This document shows, one piece after another, positions 22,101-33,351 of a stretch of DNA of 64,000 nucleotides; positions within the stretch are counted from its first letter, which is position 1; each line of letters starts with the position of its first letter. Under the pieces are notes generated by a model that ran no database searches, had not been told where the DNA came from, and saw nothing but the letters and a program-made list of their open reading frames with translations. Both the position numbers and the translations under genes were made by a program. Source of the stretch: Ophthalmolycus amberensis (taxonomy: Eukaryota > Chordata > Actinopteri > Perciformes > Zoarcidae); the NCBI GenBank assembly GCA_024529925.1, contig JAFEUB010000777.1, forward strand, positions 1-64,000, in the 5' to 3' direction.

Positions 22101-25100
22101 AACCTCTCCAACTGCATTTCATGGTGGAAGAATGGCATCAGCTCTGCCCACATAGAGGTCTGTGTGAAGGTCACCTGTATACTGAAGAAGAGTAGGAGGG
22201 AAGCAACAATGTTCCACAAGAGGCAATCTGTGTCAACTATTTCCTCCCACTCTACTGCTGAGAATGCAATCCTCTGTCATCTGATGCTCAGAAGATGTCA
22301 TGGCCATCTACAATACAATAATGTTTCCATAAGCCAAAGGGCCATTCACATTTTGACATTTCGCATTGGCCACCGTTTTCCTACGTGCTTTGCACACGGG
22401 AGACGTTTCAGTTGGTTACAATCTGCAGCCTCACAGCTAGATGCCGCCAAATCCTACACACTGCACCTTTAATAAACATAATAATCTTGCTTAATTTCAA
22501 CAATGCTGGACTACAATCTTAGGTGTTCTTTCAGATTTTTAACTTGAAATTTATTTTTGACATGCAAATTAATATCTTGGTCCTCCTCTCCAATAGATGC
22601 CATAGTCTAAAGGTAGATTCACAGCACTCCAGTTTAAAGCTCAACTGATTAAAACGGTCAGACCAATATTATCAGCTGATACTAGTTCACAGATACATTT
22701 GTATTGGCGTATATACTTGAGGATGAGTAGCAAGAGATTACAGGTCAGAAATGGCGTCAAATATGCTTTATGTGGTAGTTTAGAAACACATTCTGTATTT
22801 TATTTTTCAACATGTGAAATTGTGACATTATATAATTTTGAACTGTAGCTGCAGGCATGGTTGACTCCCACTTTGAAAGAGTTACAGTAGTGAAGGGGGC
22901 CTATTAAAAGCATTTAAGACAGTCTCCAGGTCTCTAAAGATTAAATTAAACTAATGGATAATGGAGAAAACTACTACTAATGACAGAATTTATCTAGAAA
23001 ATGTAGCCAAATTTCTTATCGCCACATGAAGACGGAGGTCCAACACATTTGGTGTAGTCTGGCTGTCTGAAAAGCATCCTTTATTAGTGCATGGATTACC
23101 AATGCGTTTTGACTCAAACAGTCTTCATCAGGGTATAAAGGGCAATGAGGACAGATATTCTAGTTACACCTCATCAAGAGGTCATGTGTCACATGGCATG
23201 TTAACCAAGAGACTACTTACAAGAAAATAAGTGCAAACTTATACTGAAACAAACTCACACATACACTGTCAAAAAATAAATAGATATTAAATCATCAAAT
23301 CATTAAATAATAAATAAAGGTCAATGACAGTGAAAATATCAAAATGTGCTAACATATACTGTAAAAACGCACACATATAGTGGCTGATAATATACAATGC
23401 TGTGAATAAACATATAGTTTAAAGACCCCTACAATATGAAAACACTCATGATGGATCACCCTCAAAAATACTTATCTAAAAACATAACAACTATAATGTC
23501 AGATACTATAAGAAAGGTATAATAATGTTGGTATAAATAGTATACAACAACAACATATAAACTAAATGTAGAAACAAGCAGAGAAGGTATTGAAAAGGGG
23601 AGAAGTCAATTTCCTTGTAAGGCCCTGAATAAAAGTTGGCCCGAGGTTACTGATCCAAAACGTCTCCCGTTTTGAGTCTATCAGCATCCCTTGCATTCTA
23701 CAGCATGTTTCCTGTTCTTTCGTGTCTATTTACATGTTGAAAACTATTGAATCTACTGTCGCCTTCCTCCAGAGTTGATATCCAGGCCCTATATCCACAT
23801 GGAAGCTTCATCAGTACTGGAGCTCAGCGAAAACGTCATCCTCAACTGCTCCCATGAAAATGGAACCAGGAATGCCTACAGGTGGTTCAAAGGTGGAAAG
23901 CCACTGACCAATGTGTCGAGGTTCATGTTGTCACCTGACCAGAAGCTCTTGACCATCACACGGGTGTTGATGGCAGATGATGACATCTACAGCTGCACAG
24001 TGGAGAATCTTGTGGGTAACATGACAAGCCTGCCAATCAGACTGACTGTCTACAGTAAGTGATACGAGCCAACAAGTGTTAAACGCATCATGCTCGACAC
24101 AGTGACATGGGCAGTACAATAGGAGGTAGATCTGTTCTCTTCACCTATTTATCAGGACTACACAGAAGAGCTGTCCACGTAGAAGCCTTGAAACATGTGA
24201 AGCAAACATTTTGAAGTGTTACAGGAAGCCAATGTATCCCAACATTTCAAGATATTTCATGTTTGCATATTTTATCAACAATTCTATGCCATTTGAAAGT
24301 CAAAATGATAATTATCCTTACATATACATTATTTGAATACATTAAATGTCCACATAAAATAAAGGCTAGCGGCCTCTGAATAGGTTCCAGATGTGGCTAT
24401 GACTCAGAGAATTAGATCAGAGAGGACAGTTCAGTAGATACACATGGCCTGTAAGAGGGAACAGCAGATGTATATGTAATTTAAATTACAGCATTGGTGA
24501 GAACAAAGCAGTGAATAAGAGAAATGAAAGTTACGCTTCGGAATATTTCATGGCGTTGACGTTTTAAAGCACAATTAAACACATTCACAACTCTGCGCAT
24601 CTCTGGTGCTGAAGTTGCTGGATTTTGAATGACTTGTGCTATGGCCTTGTGCCACGGTATAAATCATCGAGGGGCGGGACAAAGCAGCGGTATTTGACGA
24701 CCTGGACAGGCTACTGGCTGGGGGTTACACCCCCATGTGAGGCCCAAAGACTCATTGCTGATGCCCAGAAACGTCCCGAATTCAGCAAAATAGGAAGAAC
24801 AGAGAAAACACAGGCAGCGGCAGAGTCTCTGCAGACACTGCTACACACTTCCAGTTGGGGATGATTAAGCGATGATTGAGAGGGATTATTTTAGTATTAG
24901 TCTATACATTGATTTTTTTTTTAATTCCTGCATATTATACCTTTAACCTCGTAGTGGAGCAAGAGGAAAAGTCATGGTATCACCAAAGTCCCGATAGATC
25001 ATCGTCTGGGGACCATGAATAAAATAGATGTTGACATATTTAACAGGATAATGTGAAGAATTACACCAGCAGGTGGACTCTAGAGGAAAATTCAGGGGAT

Positions 25101-26334
25101 CACCAAAGTCATCAGGATTCAATCTATGGATATCTGTGCAAAACTTCATGGCAATCTATCCAAAAGTTGTTGAGATATTTTAGCCTGGGCCAAAGTGGTG
25201 GACCGCCCATCCCTAGAGCCATGCCACTAGCATGTCTAAAAGTAGCTTTACTCCCAGGTTTTGTAAACATAAATTCAACAATCGTTTTCTGTAAAATACT
25301 TGCATGTATATTCCCGTATTGTGTTAGTTTTCTTAAACTGTAATTTTGCCTATCCTACCAGGAAGAAGTTCCCTCTATATCATCCTCTCCACTGGGGGCA
25401 TTTTCCTCCTCATCACTTTGGTGACAGTGTGTGCCTGCTGGACGCCTTCCAAAAAGTAGGAACTGCCAGCAAGCTTTTTAAATCAACCCTAAATTCCATA
25501 AGACTAATTTTAAGAAAGGCATGACTGGAATGCAAATAAACAAACATTATCACATAACATTAATGCATTGAAACCCTTTTGTCTTTGTTAGGCGAAGACA
25601 TCCAGCTACAAAGCCTCTCTCCAGCTTGTATGATGATCGCTCACCACTCAGTCCAACAGGTATAATATAGTTATACTGAATAAATATTTCACTGTGATGA
25701 CAGTTAATACAAAACATGATCAGCTAATATAAACGAGACTGGGATGGTAACGATTCCGAAATTAGGCGATGTGTGTAAATGACAGTCCAATGTTTTATGC
25801 TTTGCCACAGCTGATGTGCTTCCGAAAAGGACAGAGCATGATGGAAAAAACGCTGTAACTTCACTTTACATCCTGCAGCAAAAGGTATCGCTCTTATCCT
25901 CACTGTGCTCTTATTAGATTATGTGACTCAGAAATGGAAGCAAGACACAAATCTGAAGCAACACTAGTGGAAAAGAAAGCTGTAACAAACTAAAACTTAA
26001 CTTTTGACATAAATTAGATTACAATTGCCTGATTATGGAGTATAAGGTTGACTGGACCATGGAGCTCTAGCACATTCCAACACAAGGATCTAAGAGCCAT
26101 ATGAGCATGGGTGAGGGGAATGGATGAGCAGATAGATGTTTTTTTTTTTCTTAAACAAAGTTGGGCTGACGTTGTCCTGTTTTGCAGGATCCCTCAATGG
26201 ATGACTCATCCAGCAACAGTATTGGATCTCCTTCTGAACTGGACAACCCTCCGTGCTACTACAGTTCCCCCAACTACACCGAATCTCTGACCCAGTCTAA
26301 TGGGTCCCCTGCCTCTTCCCACAGGTATACCTGA
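19170..26334 (+). CDS. hepacam: Hepatic and glial cell adhesion molecule (GlialCAM)-like
   Basis: Single-pass Ig-superfamily adhesion protein. In mammals HEPACAM localises MLC1 and the ClC-2 channel at astrocyte junctions. Exons: 19170-19254, 20955-21296, 23773-24054, 25362-25455, 25592-25659, 25811-25884, 26188-26334; phases agree throughout, giving 363 residues. Exon 1 encodes the signal peptide (hydrophobic IISQILMLMFLGSF). Exon 2 is a V-type domain (KWQLKREKSVTVVQSIGT, SDDGTYDVEISITDDTFTGE) without the usual cysteine pair, as in mammalian HEPACAM. Exon 3 is a C2-type domain (LNCSHENGT, DDDIYSCTVEN). Exon 4 encodes the membrane segment (SLYIILSTGGIFLLITLVTV). The tail keeps SLYILQQKDPSMDD but is shorter than the 416-residue mammalian protein. 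The last codons lie in CACAG|GTATAC, a donor-like site, so a further exon is possible. hepacam and its fish duplicates cannot be told apart here. Confidence 0.88.
19255..20954 (+). other. hepacam intron 1
   Basis: Donor AG|GTAAGT and acceptor CTCTGCAG. The 1.7-kb interior is AT-rich. No repeat or RNA gene was recognised, and the short frame at 19971-20222 (minus) has no domain. Confidence 0.6.
22384..23355. repeat. Second copy of the duplicated segment, split by an insert
   Basis: Positions 22384-22755 and 23219-23355 together repeat 18383-18886 with scattered differences. Shared words include GGAGACGTTTCAGTTGG, AGATGCCATAGTCTAAAGG and AATGACAGTGAAAATATC. Both copies have the same strand, so this is a direct repeat spaced 4 kb apart; one copy precedes hepacam and the other is in intron 2. 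The 463 bp at 22756-23218 is absent from the first copy and holds the hammerhead-like motif. Confidence 0.85.
23030..23760 (-). mobile_element. Penelope-like retroelement remnant
   Basis: On the minus strand RETFWI at 23652-23669, within GMLIDSKRETFWISNLGP, resembles the C-terminal end of Penelope-like polymerases, next to the GIY-YIG endonuclease. Further along the same strand CTGATGAAGACTGTTTGAGTC then AAAACGC at 23105-23131 resembles a hammerhead ribozyme core; such ribozymes are known in the terminal repeats of these elements. No reverse transcriptase domain is left. Confidence 0.4.
24055..25361 (+). other. hepacam intron 3 with dispersed fish repeats
   Basis: Positions 24610-24945 look like a short non-autonomous repeat: GCAGAGTCTCTGCAGACACT, CTACACACTTCCAG, and a tail CCTGCATATTATACCTTTAA shared by many fish copies. 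Positions 24950-25230 are another dispersed repeat with an internal duplication (AGGAAAAGTCATGG and AGGAAAATTCAGGG, each followed by ATCACCAAAGTC) and the common stretches ATGGCAATCTATCCAA and GTTGTTGAGATATTT. Families were recalled from words only. Confidence 0.45.
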
Positions 26335-27250
26335 AAGCCCATCAGTTTAAACGCTCCACACGCAGCTAGTGGGAGGACGGTCCTACTGTGTGCTGCTCCT
26401 GACACTGGGTGGCAACTTCCTGCACATCGGGCCGGAGTTTGGGAAAGATCGCTTTCAAGATCTGGGGTTTTACAATAATGTAATTACTGCCTGTTATGTT
26501 TTTATTAAAGTAAACTGTAACTTAAATATAGGTTGCTTTTAAAGTTAGAAGCACAGCCTGTAGATCAATTTAAAGCCTCTATTTGGTTTTACCACGAACC
26601 ACCATTGCTGTTGTTGGTTACTGGAACTACAAAATCAAAACATTTGCAACGGGCACGGAGTCTGCATGAAGCTGAGGTGGGGTAAGAAAGCTGCAACTAT
26701 ACATTGATAATAATACTGTTCTTATGCTCAATTCAAAATGATCACCAAACAACATTGGGTTTGTTACAGATTAGTGGTTTTAAAGAAAATAAATCACCCT
26801 CAGAAATGTTACTTTATTACTATTTTACAGTGTTGTGTGATATTGTCTCCAGTGTTGATGAAAGGAAATGAAGCTGTTACTTTGTAACATTTTGTGAAAT
26901 AATGTAAATTACTATTTTAGTTAAGCTAGATGATTTAATTGCATTTTTAAGGGGGCAGACAGAGAAAAGCCCAGTTGATGGAGGATATTTCAATTTTATA
27001 CTTAAATAAAATGTGAAACATTTCTCAGGTTTCTTGTAATATTTCCTCTGTGCTCCTCGAGTCTTTATGTGCCTCTGCTCATAATGCTCATACTGTATTT
27101 ACTCAAATATTTTCATGCTTTTTTATTTTTCACAATGTTAAAATGCCAACTCCATCTTCTCAACATCCACTCAATTTTCTCCTACAATTAAAAATTTAAA
27201 ATAGACTTAGTGACAAATAAGCATGCTGTTTATTAAACCAAATACTTTCA
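26335..27250 (+). other. hepacam 3' UTR and downstream
   Basis: Candidate polyadenylation signals are ATTAAA at 26504-26509 and AATAAA at 27005-27010. The rest is AT-rich and shows no gene. Confidence 0.4.
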
Positions 27251-27700
27251 TGTCACGGGGTGTGAGTGTGGACCCAAACGCAGGCACAGACCAGGGATTA
27301 TTCAAATCCAGGGAGTGTGAAGGTGGAATCCAGGCAGGAGGAGGTATGGCAGGGCAGGCAGACTGGGGAACCGGGAGGATGAATAAACTGCAGGAACAGA
27401 GAGACAGGATCAAAGCGCTGAAAAAACACTTGGGAGAAAACTCTGAATTATTTGCAAACAGCGCGGCCAAGAACAACTAGCTACCACGTGAGCTGTAATA
27501 ACGATCTGGCGAAGAGTGGATGAAGAACCGGGGTAGATATACTGTTGGGTTGCCGAGTTGATGGAGTGCAGCTGGTTTGACTGGGCAGGTGACGTGAGTT
27601 GTAATTAGGAAGCCGGGAGGAGACCAGGTCGGAGCCCTGCCCATATGATACACACACACACCCACACAGGACAAGCAGGAGGCACGACCTGGCCGTGACA
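27251..27700 (-). repeat. Solo LTR, 450 bp, with 5-bp TSD
   Basis: Begins TGTCACGGGG and ends GGCCGTGACA, with the short inverted repeat TGTCACGG/CCGTGACA expected of an LTR. TTTCA flanks both sides (27246-27250 and 27701-27705), a 5-bp target duplication. No internal retroviral sequence is present, so it is a solo LTR left by LTR-LTR recombination. Minus orientation is inferred from resemblance to the LTR-like end at 18307; the family is probably Ty3/Gypsy-like. Confidence 0.82.
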
Positions 27701-27705
27701 TTTCA

Positions 27706-28330
27706 CATGCATTTCCACCTGCAGGACCATCTCAATTGTTCCCACTGAAAACACAACCCAAGTTGTACAGTGTAAGATAAGTAAATTAATTAAAACCTAA
27801 AGGGCTGTCTCAACTCAGCCCCAGTGCAGGGTTGCTAAGTCACTGGAACAGCTCCAACAGCAACAGAAAAAGGGCTCTGCTTTCTCAGACGTAGAGCTAA
27901 AAACCGATATTCTTTTCTTTGCGTTGGGCTTAAGACATAAAATCCTGAAGGTCTGACCATTGAGAAAGCCAATATACAAGATGGGAAGAGAGGCCGGTAC
28001 CATTACTCCTGTTGCAATTCCTGTCTCTATCTTCAGTCTCTGTCCTCCTTAGACAACTTTATTCTCAATCAAAGGGTTAAATAATATGAAGAAAGTGGGG
28101 GAATCTGGCACTCTCAATAACAAAGGGGCAAACAGAATGCTGACACTTTGCAGAGACTGAATCCAGTTTAAAATCTCTCCTGAGGCCACAATTAACATGT
28201 TGCTTGGCATTTGAAACGTTTGAAGCTGAATATGAATGGTGCATTAATATGAGCACATACAGTTATAGTTTCAGTAATATGTAATATGTCAATATTTTTT
28301 TCATTTACGTTGTCATTAAAATTAAGTGTG
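27706..28330. other. Unique sequence before the tRNA array
   Basis: No gene recognised. A 30-bp stretch around TTTTTTTCATTTACGTTGTC at 28293 recurs, slightly changed, at 28432 inside the degenerate first array unit, so the array edge is rearranged. Confidence 0.5.
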
Positions 28331-28643
28331 TTTGAAGGATGTACTTATTGTTGATTTCCGTTCAGAATGAATAGATGGGCCTTATTATCAGTCAGGGCAT
28401 AATGAACAGGGATTTTACGGAATTCTTATTTTTTTCATTTACATTGTCATTCAAATTAGGTCATGCAATAAAACCACGCCAACCAATACTTGTCCTAAAA
28501 TTTCTGTTGGCAAATAAACGACTTAACCCTGTGAGTCATTGTTTGATTTCGTGGAAAACTCGCTTGTCGAACCTGTCATTAAGTGCAGTTGATATGCAAT
28601 AATTTAAATTAGCTACTTAGTAACTTTGCAAGAGTTTAAACTC

Positions 28644-28747
28644 CCTTCGATAGCTCAGTTGGTAGAGCGGAGGACTGTAGGCTGATGATTCTCAGGAGAA
28701 CATATGCAGGTATCCTTAGGTAGCTGGTTCAATTCCGGCTTGAAGGA
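28644..28747 (+). tRNA. tRNA-Tyr (GTA), copy 1, divergent
   Basis: First complete gene. C48A and C67T in exon 2 (G6-U67 still pairs); the intron differs at several sites, as expected at an array edge. Confidence 0.8.
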
Positions 28748-29005
28748 TGTACTTATTGTTGTTGTCTGTTCAGACTGGATAGATGGACCTTATTATCAGT
28801 AATCAAGTGCAGTTCATCGACAATAATTGAATTTGCTACTTTGTAACTTTGCAAGAGTTTTAAACAAGCATGTACGGAGACAAAGGGAGAAGGCTGTTTT
28901 TTCATGTTTGACTCTTTGCATTGTTGAGTGTTTGGAAAACAAACTTTGGTTTGGCATCAGTTTCAGCCTCGATACATACGCTGAAAAAGTTTGAGTCTAT
29001 GGCTC

Positions 29006-29109
29006 CCTTCGATAGCTCAGTTGGTAGAGCGGAGGACTGTAGGCTGATGATTCCCAGTAGAAAATATGCAGGTATCCTTAGGTCGCTGGTTCAATTCCGG
29101 CTCGAAGGA
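29006..29109 (+). tRNA. tRNA-Tyr (GTA), copy 2
   Basis: Reference copy with consensus exons: 29006-29042 and 29074-29109; intron 29043-29073. Intron CAG before the 3' junction can pair with C32-U33-G34. Confidence 0.95.
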
Positions 29110-29359
29110 TGTACTTATTGTTATTGTCTGTTCAGACTGGATAGATGGGCCTTATTATCAGAAATCAAGTGCAGTTCATCGGCAATAATTGAATTTGTAA
29201 CTTTGCAAGAGTTTTAAACAAGCATGTACGGAGACAAAGGGAGATGGCTGTTTTTTCATGTTTGACTCTTTGCATTGTTGAGTGTTTGGAAAACAAACTT
29301 TGGCTTGGCATCAGTTTCAGCCTCGATACATACGCAGAAAAAGTTTGAGTCTATGGCTC

Positions 29360-29463
29360 CCTTCGATAGCTCAGTTGGTAGAGCGGAGGACTGTAGGCTG
29401 ATGATTCCCAGTAGAAAATATGCAGGTATCCTTAGGTCGCTGGTTCAATTCCGGCTCGAAGGA
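29360..29463 (+). tRNA. tRNA-Tyr (GTA), copy 3
   Basis: Consensus exons and intron. Confidence 0.95.
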
Positions 29464-29714
29464 TGTGCTTATTGTTGTTGTCTGTTCAGACTGGATAGAT
29501 GGGCCTTATTATCAGAAATCAAGTGCAGTTCATCGGCAATAATTGAATTTGTAACTTTGCAAGAGTTTTAAACAAGCATGTACGGAGACAAAGGGAGATG
29601 GCTGTTTTTTCATTTTTGACTCTTTGCATTGTTGAGTGTTTGGAAAACAAACTTTGGCTTGGCATCAGTTTCAGCCTCGATACATACGCTGAAAAAGTTT
29701 TAGGTCTATGGCTC

Positions 29715-29818
29715 CCTTCGATAGCTCAGTTGGTAGAGCGGAGGACTGTAGGCTGATGATTCCCAGTAGAAAATATGCAGGTATCCTTAGGTCGCTGGTT
29801 CAATTCCGGCTCGAATGA
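29715..29818 (+). tRNA. tRNA-Tyr variant, copy 4
   Basis: G71T leaves a C2-U71 acceptor mismatch. Confidence 0.8.
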
Positions 29819-30068
29819 TGTACTTATTGTTGTTGTCTGTTCAGACTGGATAGATGGGCCTTATTATCAGAAATCAAGTGCAGTTCATCGGCAATAATTG
29901 AATTTGTAACTTTGCAAGAGTTTTAAACAAGCATGTACGGAGACAAAGGGAGATGGCTGTTTTTTCATGTTTGACTCTTTGCATTGTTGAGTGTTTGGAA
30001 AACAAACTTTGGCTTGGCATCAGTTTCAGCCTCGATACATACGCAGAAAAAGTTTGAGTCTATGGCTC

Positions 30069-30172
30069 CCTTCGATAGCTCAGTTGGTAGAGCGGAGGAC
30101 TGTAGGCTGATGATTCCCAGTAGAAAATATGCAGGTATCCTTAGGTCGCTGGTTCAATTCCGGCTCGAAGGA
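30069..30172 (+). tRNA. tRNA-Tyr (GTA), copy 5
   Basis: Consensus exons and intron. Confidence 0.95.
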
Positions 30173-30422
30173 TGTGCTTATTGTTGTTGTCTGTTCAGAC
30201 TGGATAGATGGGCCTTATTATCAGAAATCAAGTGCAGTTCATCGGCAATAATTGAATTTGTAACTTTGCAAGAGTTTTAAACAAGCATGTACGGAGACAA
30301 AGGGAGATGGCTGTTTTTTCATGTTTGACTCTTTGCATTGTTGAGTGTTTGGAAAACAAACTTTGGCTTGGCATCAGTTTCAGCCTCGATACATACGCTG
30401 AAAAAGTTTGAGTCTATGGCTC

Positions 30423-30526
30423 CCTTCGATAGCTCAGTTGGTAGAGCGGAGGACTGTAGGCTGATGATTCCCAGTAGAAAATATGCAGGTATCCTTAGGT
30501 CGCTGGTTCAATTCCGGCTCGAAGGA
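30423..30526 (+). tRNA. tRNA-Tyr (GTA), copy 6
   Basis: Consensus; 4 bp missing just after the gene, so this unit is 350 bp. Confidence 0.95.
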
Positions 30527-30772
30527 TGTTATGTTGTTGTCTGTTCAGACTGGATAGATGGGCCTTATTATCAGAAATCAAGTGCAGTTCATCGGCAATA
30601 ATTGAATTTGTAACTTTGCAAGAGTTTTAAACAAGCATGTACGGAGACAAAGGGAGATGGCTGTTTTTTGATGTTTGACTCTTTGCATTGTTGAGTGTTT
30701 GGAAAACAAACTTTGGCTTGGCATCAGTTTCAGCCTCGATACATACGCTGAAAAAGTTAGCGTCTATGGCTC

Positions 30773-30876
30773 CCTTCGATAGCTCAGTTGGTAGAGCGGA
30801 GGACTGTAGGCTGATGATTCCCAGTAGAAAATATGCAGGTATCCTTAGGTCGCTGGTTCAATTCCGGCTCGAAGGA
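30773..30876 (+). tRNA. tRNA-Tyr (GTA), copy 7
   Basis: Consensus; trailer has TTTTT 85 nt past the gene. Confidence 0.95.
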
Positions 30877-31126
30877 TGTACTTATTGTTGTTGTCTGTTC
30901 AGACTGGAGAGATGGGCCTTATTATCAGAAATCAAGTGCAGTTCATCGGCAATAATTGAATTTTTAACTTTGCAAGAGTTTTAAACAAGCATGTACGGAG
31001 ACAAAGGGAGATGGCTGTTTTTTCATGTTTGACTCTTTGCATTGTTGAGTGTTTGGAAAACAAACTTTGGCTTGGCATCAGTTTCAGCCTCGATACATAC
31101 GCTGAAAAAGTTTGAGTCTATGGCTC

Positions 31127-31230
31127 CCTTCGATAGCTCAGTTGGTAGAGCGGAGGACTGTAGGCTGATGATTCCCAGTAGAAAATATGCAGGTATCCTT
31201 AGGTCGCTGGTTCAATTCCGGCTCGAAGGA
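31127..31230 (+). tRNA. tRNA-Tyr (GTA), copy 8
   Basis: Consensus exons and intron. Confidence 0.95.
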
Positions 31231-31479
31231 TGTGCTTATTGTTGTTGTCGGTTCAGACTGGATAGATGGGCCTTATTATCAGAAATCAAGTGCAGTTCAT
31301 CGGCAATAATTGAATTTGTAACTTTGCAAGAGTTTTAAACAAGCATGTACGGAGACAAAGGGAGATGGCTGTTTTTCATGTTTGACTCTTTGCATTGTTG
31401 AGTGTTTGGAAAACAATCTTTGGCTTGGCATCAGTTTCAGCCTCGATACATACGCTGAAAAATCTTTAGTCTCTGGCTC

Positions 31480-31583
31480 CCTTCGATAGCTCAGTTGGTA
31501 GAGCGGAGAACTGTAGGCTGATGATTCCCAGGAGAACATATTCAGGTATCCTTAGGTCGCTGGTTCAATTCCGGCTCGAAAGA
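31480..31583 (+). tRNA. tRNA-Tyr variant, copy 9
   Basis: G30A (A-C in the anticodon stem), G71A (C-A in the acceptor), AGGAGAACATATTC intron. Probably inactive. Confidence 0.75.
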
Positions 31584-31833
31584 TGTACTTATTGTTGTTG
31601 TCTGTTCAGACTGGATAGATGGGCCTTATTATCAGTAATCAAGTGCAGTTCATCGGCAATAATTGAATTTGTAACTTTGCAAGAGTTTTAAACAAGCATG
31701 TACGGAGACAAAGGGAGATGGCTGTTTTTTCATGTTTGACTCTTTGCATTGTTGAGTGTTTGGAAAACAAACTTTGGCTTGGCATCAGTTTCAGCCTCGA
31801 TACATACGCTGAAAAAGTTTGAGTCTATGGCTC

Positions 31834-31937
31834 CCTTCGATAGCTCAGTTGGTAGAGCGGAGGACTGTAGGCTGATGATTCCCAGTAGAAAATATGCAGG
31901 TATCCTTAGGTCGCTGGTTCAATTCTGGCTCGAAGGA
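31834..31937 (+). tRNA. tRNA-Tyr (GTA), copy 10
   Basis: C62T only; G52-U62 wobble keeps the T stem. Confidence 0.9.
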
Positions 31938-32187
31938 TGTACTTATTGTTGTTGTCTGTTCAGACTGGATAGATGGGCCTTATTATCAGAAATCAAGTGC
32001 AGTTCATCGGCAATAATTGAATTTGTAACTTTGCAAGAGTTTTAAACAAGCATGTACGGAGACAAAGGGAGATAGCTGTTTTTTCATTTTTGACTCTTTG
32101 CATTGTTGAGTGTTTGGAAAACAAACTTTGGCTTGGCATCAGTTTCAGCCTCGATACATACGCTGAAAAAGTTTGAGTCTATGACTA

Positions 32188-32291
32188 CCTTCGATAGCTC
32201 AGTTGGTAGAGCGGAGGACTGTAGGCTGATGATTCCCAGTAGAAAATATGCAGGTATCCTTAGGTCGCTGGTTCAATTCCGTCTCGAAGGA
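32188..32291 (+). tRNA. tRNA-Tyr variant, copy 11
   Basis: G64T gives a C50-U64 mismatch in the T stem; base before the gene is A, not C. Confidence 0.8.
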
Positions 32292-32540
32292 TGTGCTTAT
32301 TGTTGTTGTCTGTTCAGACTGGATAGATGGGCCTTATTATCAGAAATCAAGTGCAGTTCATCGGCAATAATTGAATTTGTAACTTTGCAAGAGTTTTAAA
32401 CAAGCATGTACGGAGACAAAGGGAGATGGCTGTTTTTCATGTTTGACTCTTTGCATTGTTGAGTGTTTGGAAAACAAACTTTGGCTTGGCATCAGTTTCA
32501 GCCTCGATACATACTCTGAAAAAGTTTTAGTCTCTGGCTC

Positions 32541-32644
32541 CCTTCGATAGCTCAGTTGGTAGAGCGGAGGACTGTAGGCTGATGATTCCCAGGAGAACAT
32601 ATTCAGGTATCCTTAGGTCGCTGGTTCAATTCCGGCTCGAAGGA
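32541..32644 (+). tRNA. tRNA-Tyr (GTA), copy 12
   Basis: Consensus exons with the AGGAGAACATATTC intron type. Confidence 0.93.
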
Positions 32645-32894
32645 TGTACTTATTGTTGTTGTCTGTTCAGACTGGATAGATGGGCCTTATTATCAGAAAT
32701 CAAGTGCAGTTCATCGGCAATAATTGAATTTGTAACTTTGCAAGAGTTTTAAACAAGCATGTACGGAGACAAAGGGAGATGGCTGTTTTTTCATGTTTGA
32801 CTCTTTGCATTGTTGAGTGTTTGGAAAACAAACTTTGGCTTGGCATCAGTTTCAGCCTCGATACATACGCTGAAAAAGTTTGAGTCTATGACTC

Positions 32895-32998
32895 CCTTCG
32901 ATAGCTCAGTTGGTAGAGCGGAGGACTGTAGGCTGATGATTCCCAGTAGAAAATATGCAGGTATCCTTAGGTCGCTGGTTCAATTCCGTCTCGAAGGA
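32895..32998 (+). tRNA. tRNA-Tyr variant, copy 13
   Basis: G64T, as in copy 11. Confidence 0.8.
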
Positions 32999-33247
32999 TG
33001 TGCTTATTGTTGTTGTCTGTTCAGACTGGATAGATGGGCCTTATTATCAGAAATCAAGTGCAGTTCATCGGCAATAATTGAATTTGTAACTTTGCAAGAG
33101 TTTTAAACAAGCATGTACGGAGACAAAGGGAGATGGCTGTTTTTCATGTTTGACTCTTTGCATTGTTGAGTGTTTGGAAAACAAACTTTGGCTTGGCATC
33201 AGTTTCAGCCTCGATACATACTCTGAAAAAGTTTTAGTCTCTGGCTC

Positions 33248-33351
33248 CCTTCGATAGCTCAGTTGGTAGAGCGGAGGACTGTAGGCTGATGATTCCCAGG
33301 AGAACATATTCAGGTATCCTTAGGTCGCTGGTTCAATTCCGGCTCGAAGGA
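33248..33351 (+). tRNA. tRNA-Tyr (GTA), copy 14
   Basis: Consensus exons, AGGAGAACATATTC intron. Copies 11-12 and 13-14 form a two-unit repeat. Confidence 0.93.
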
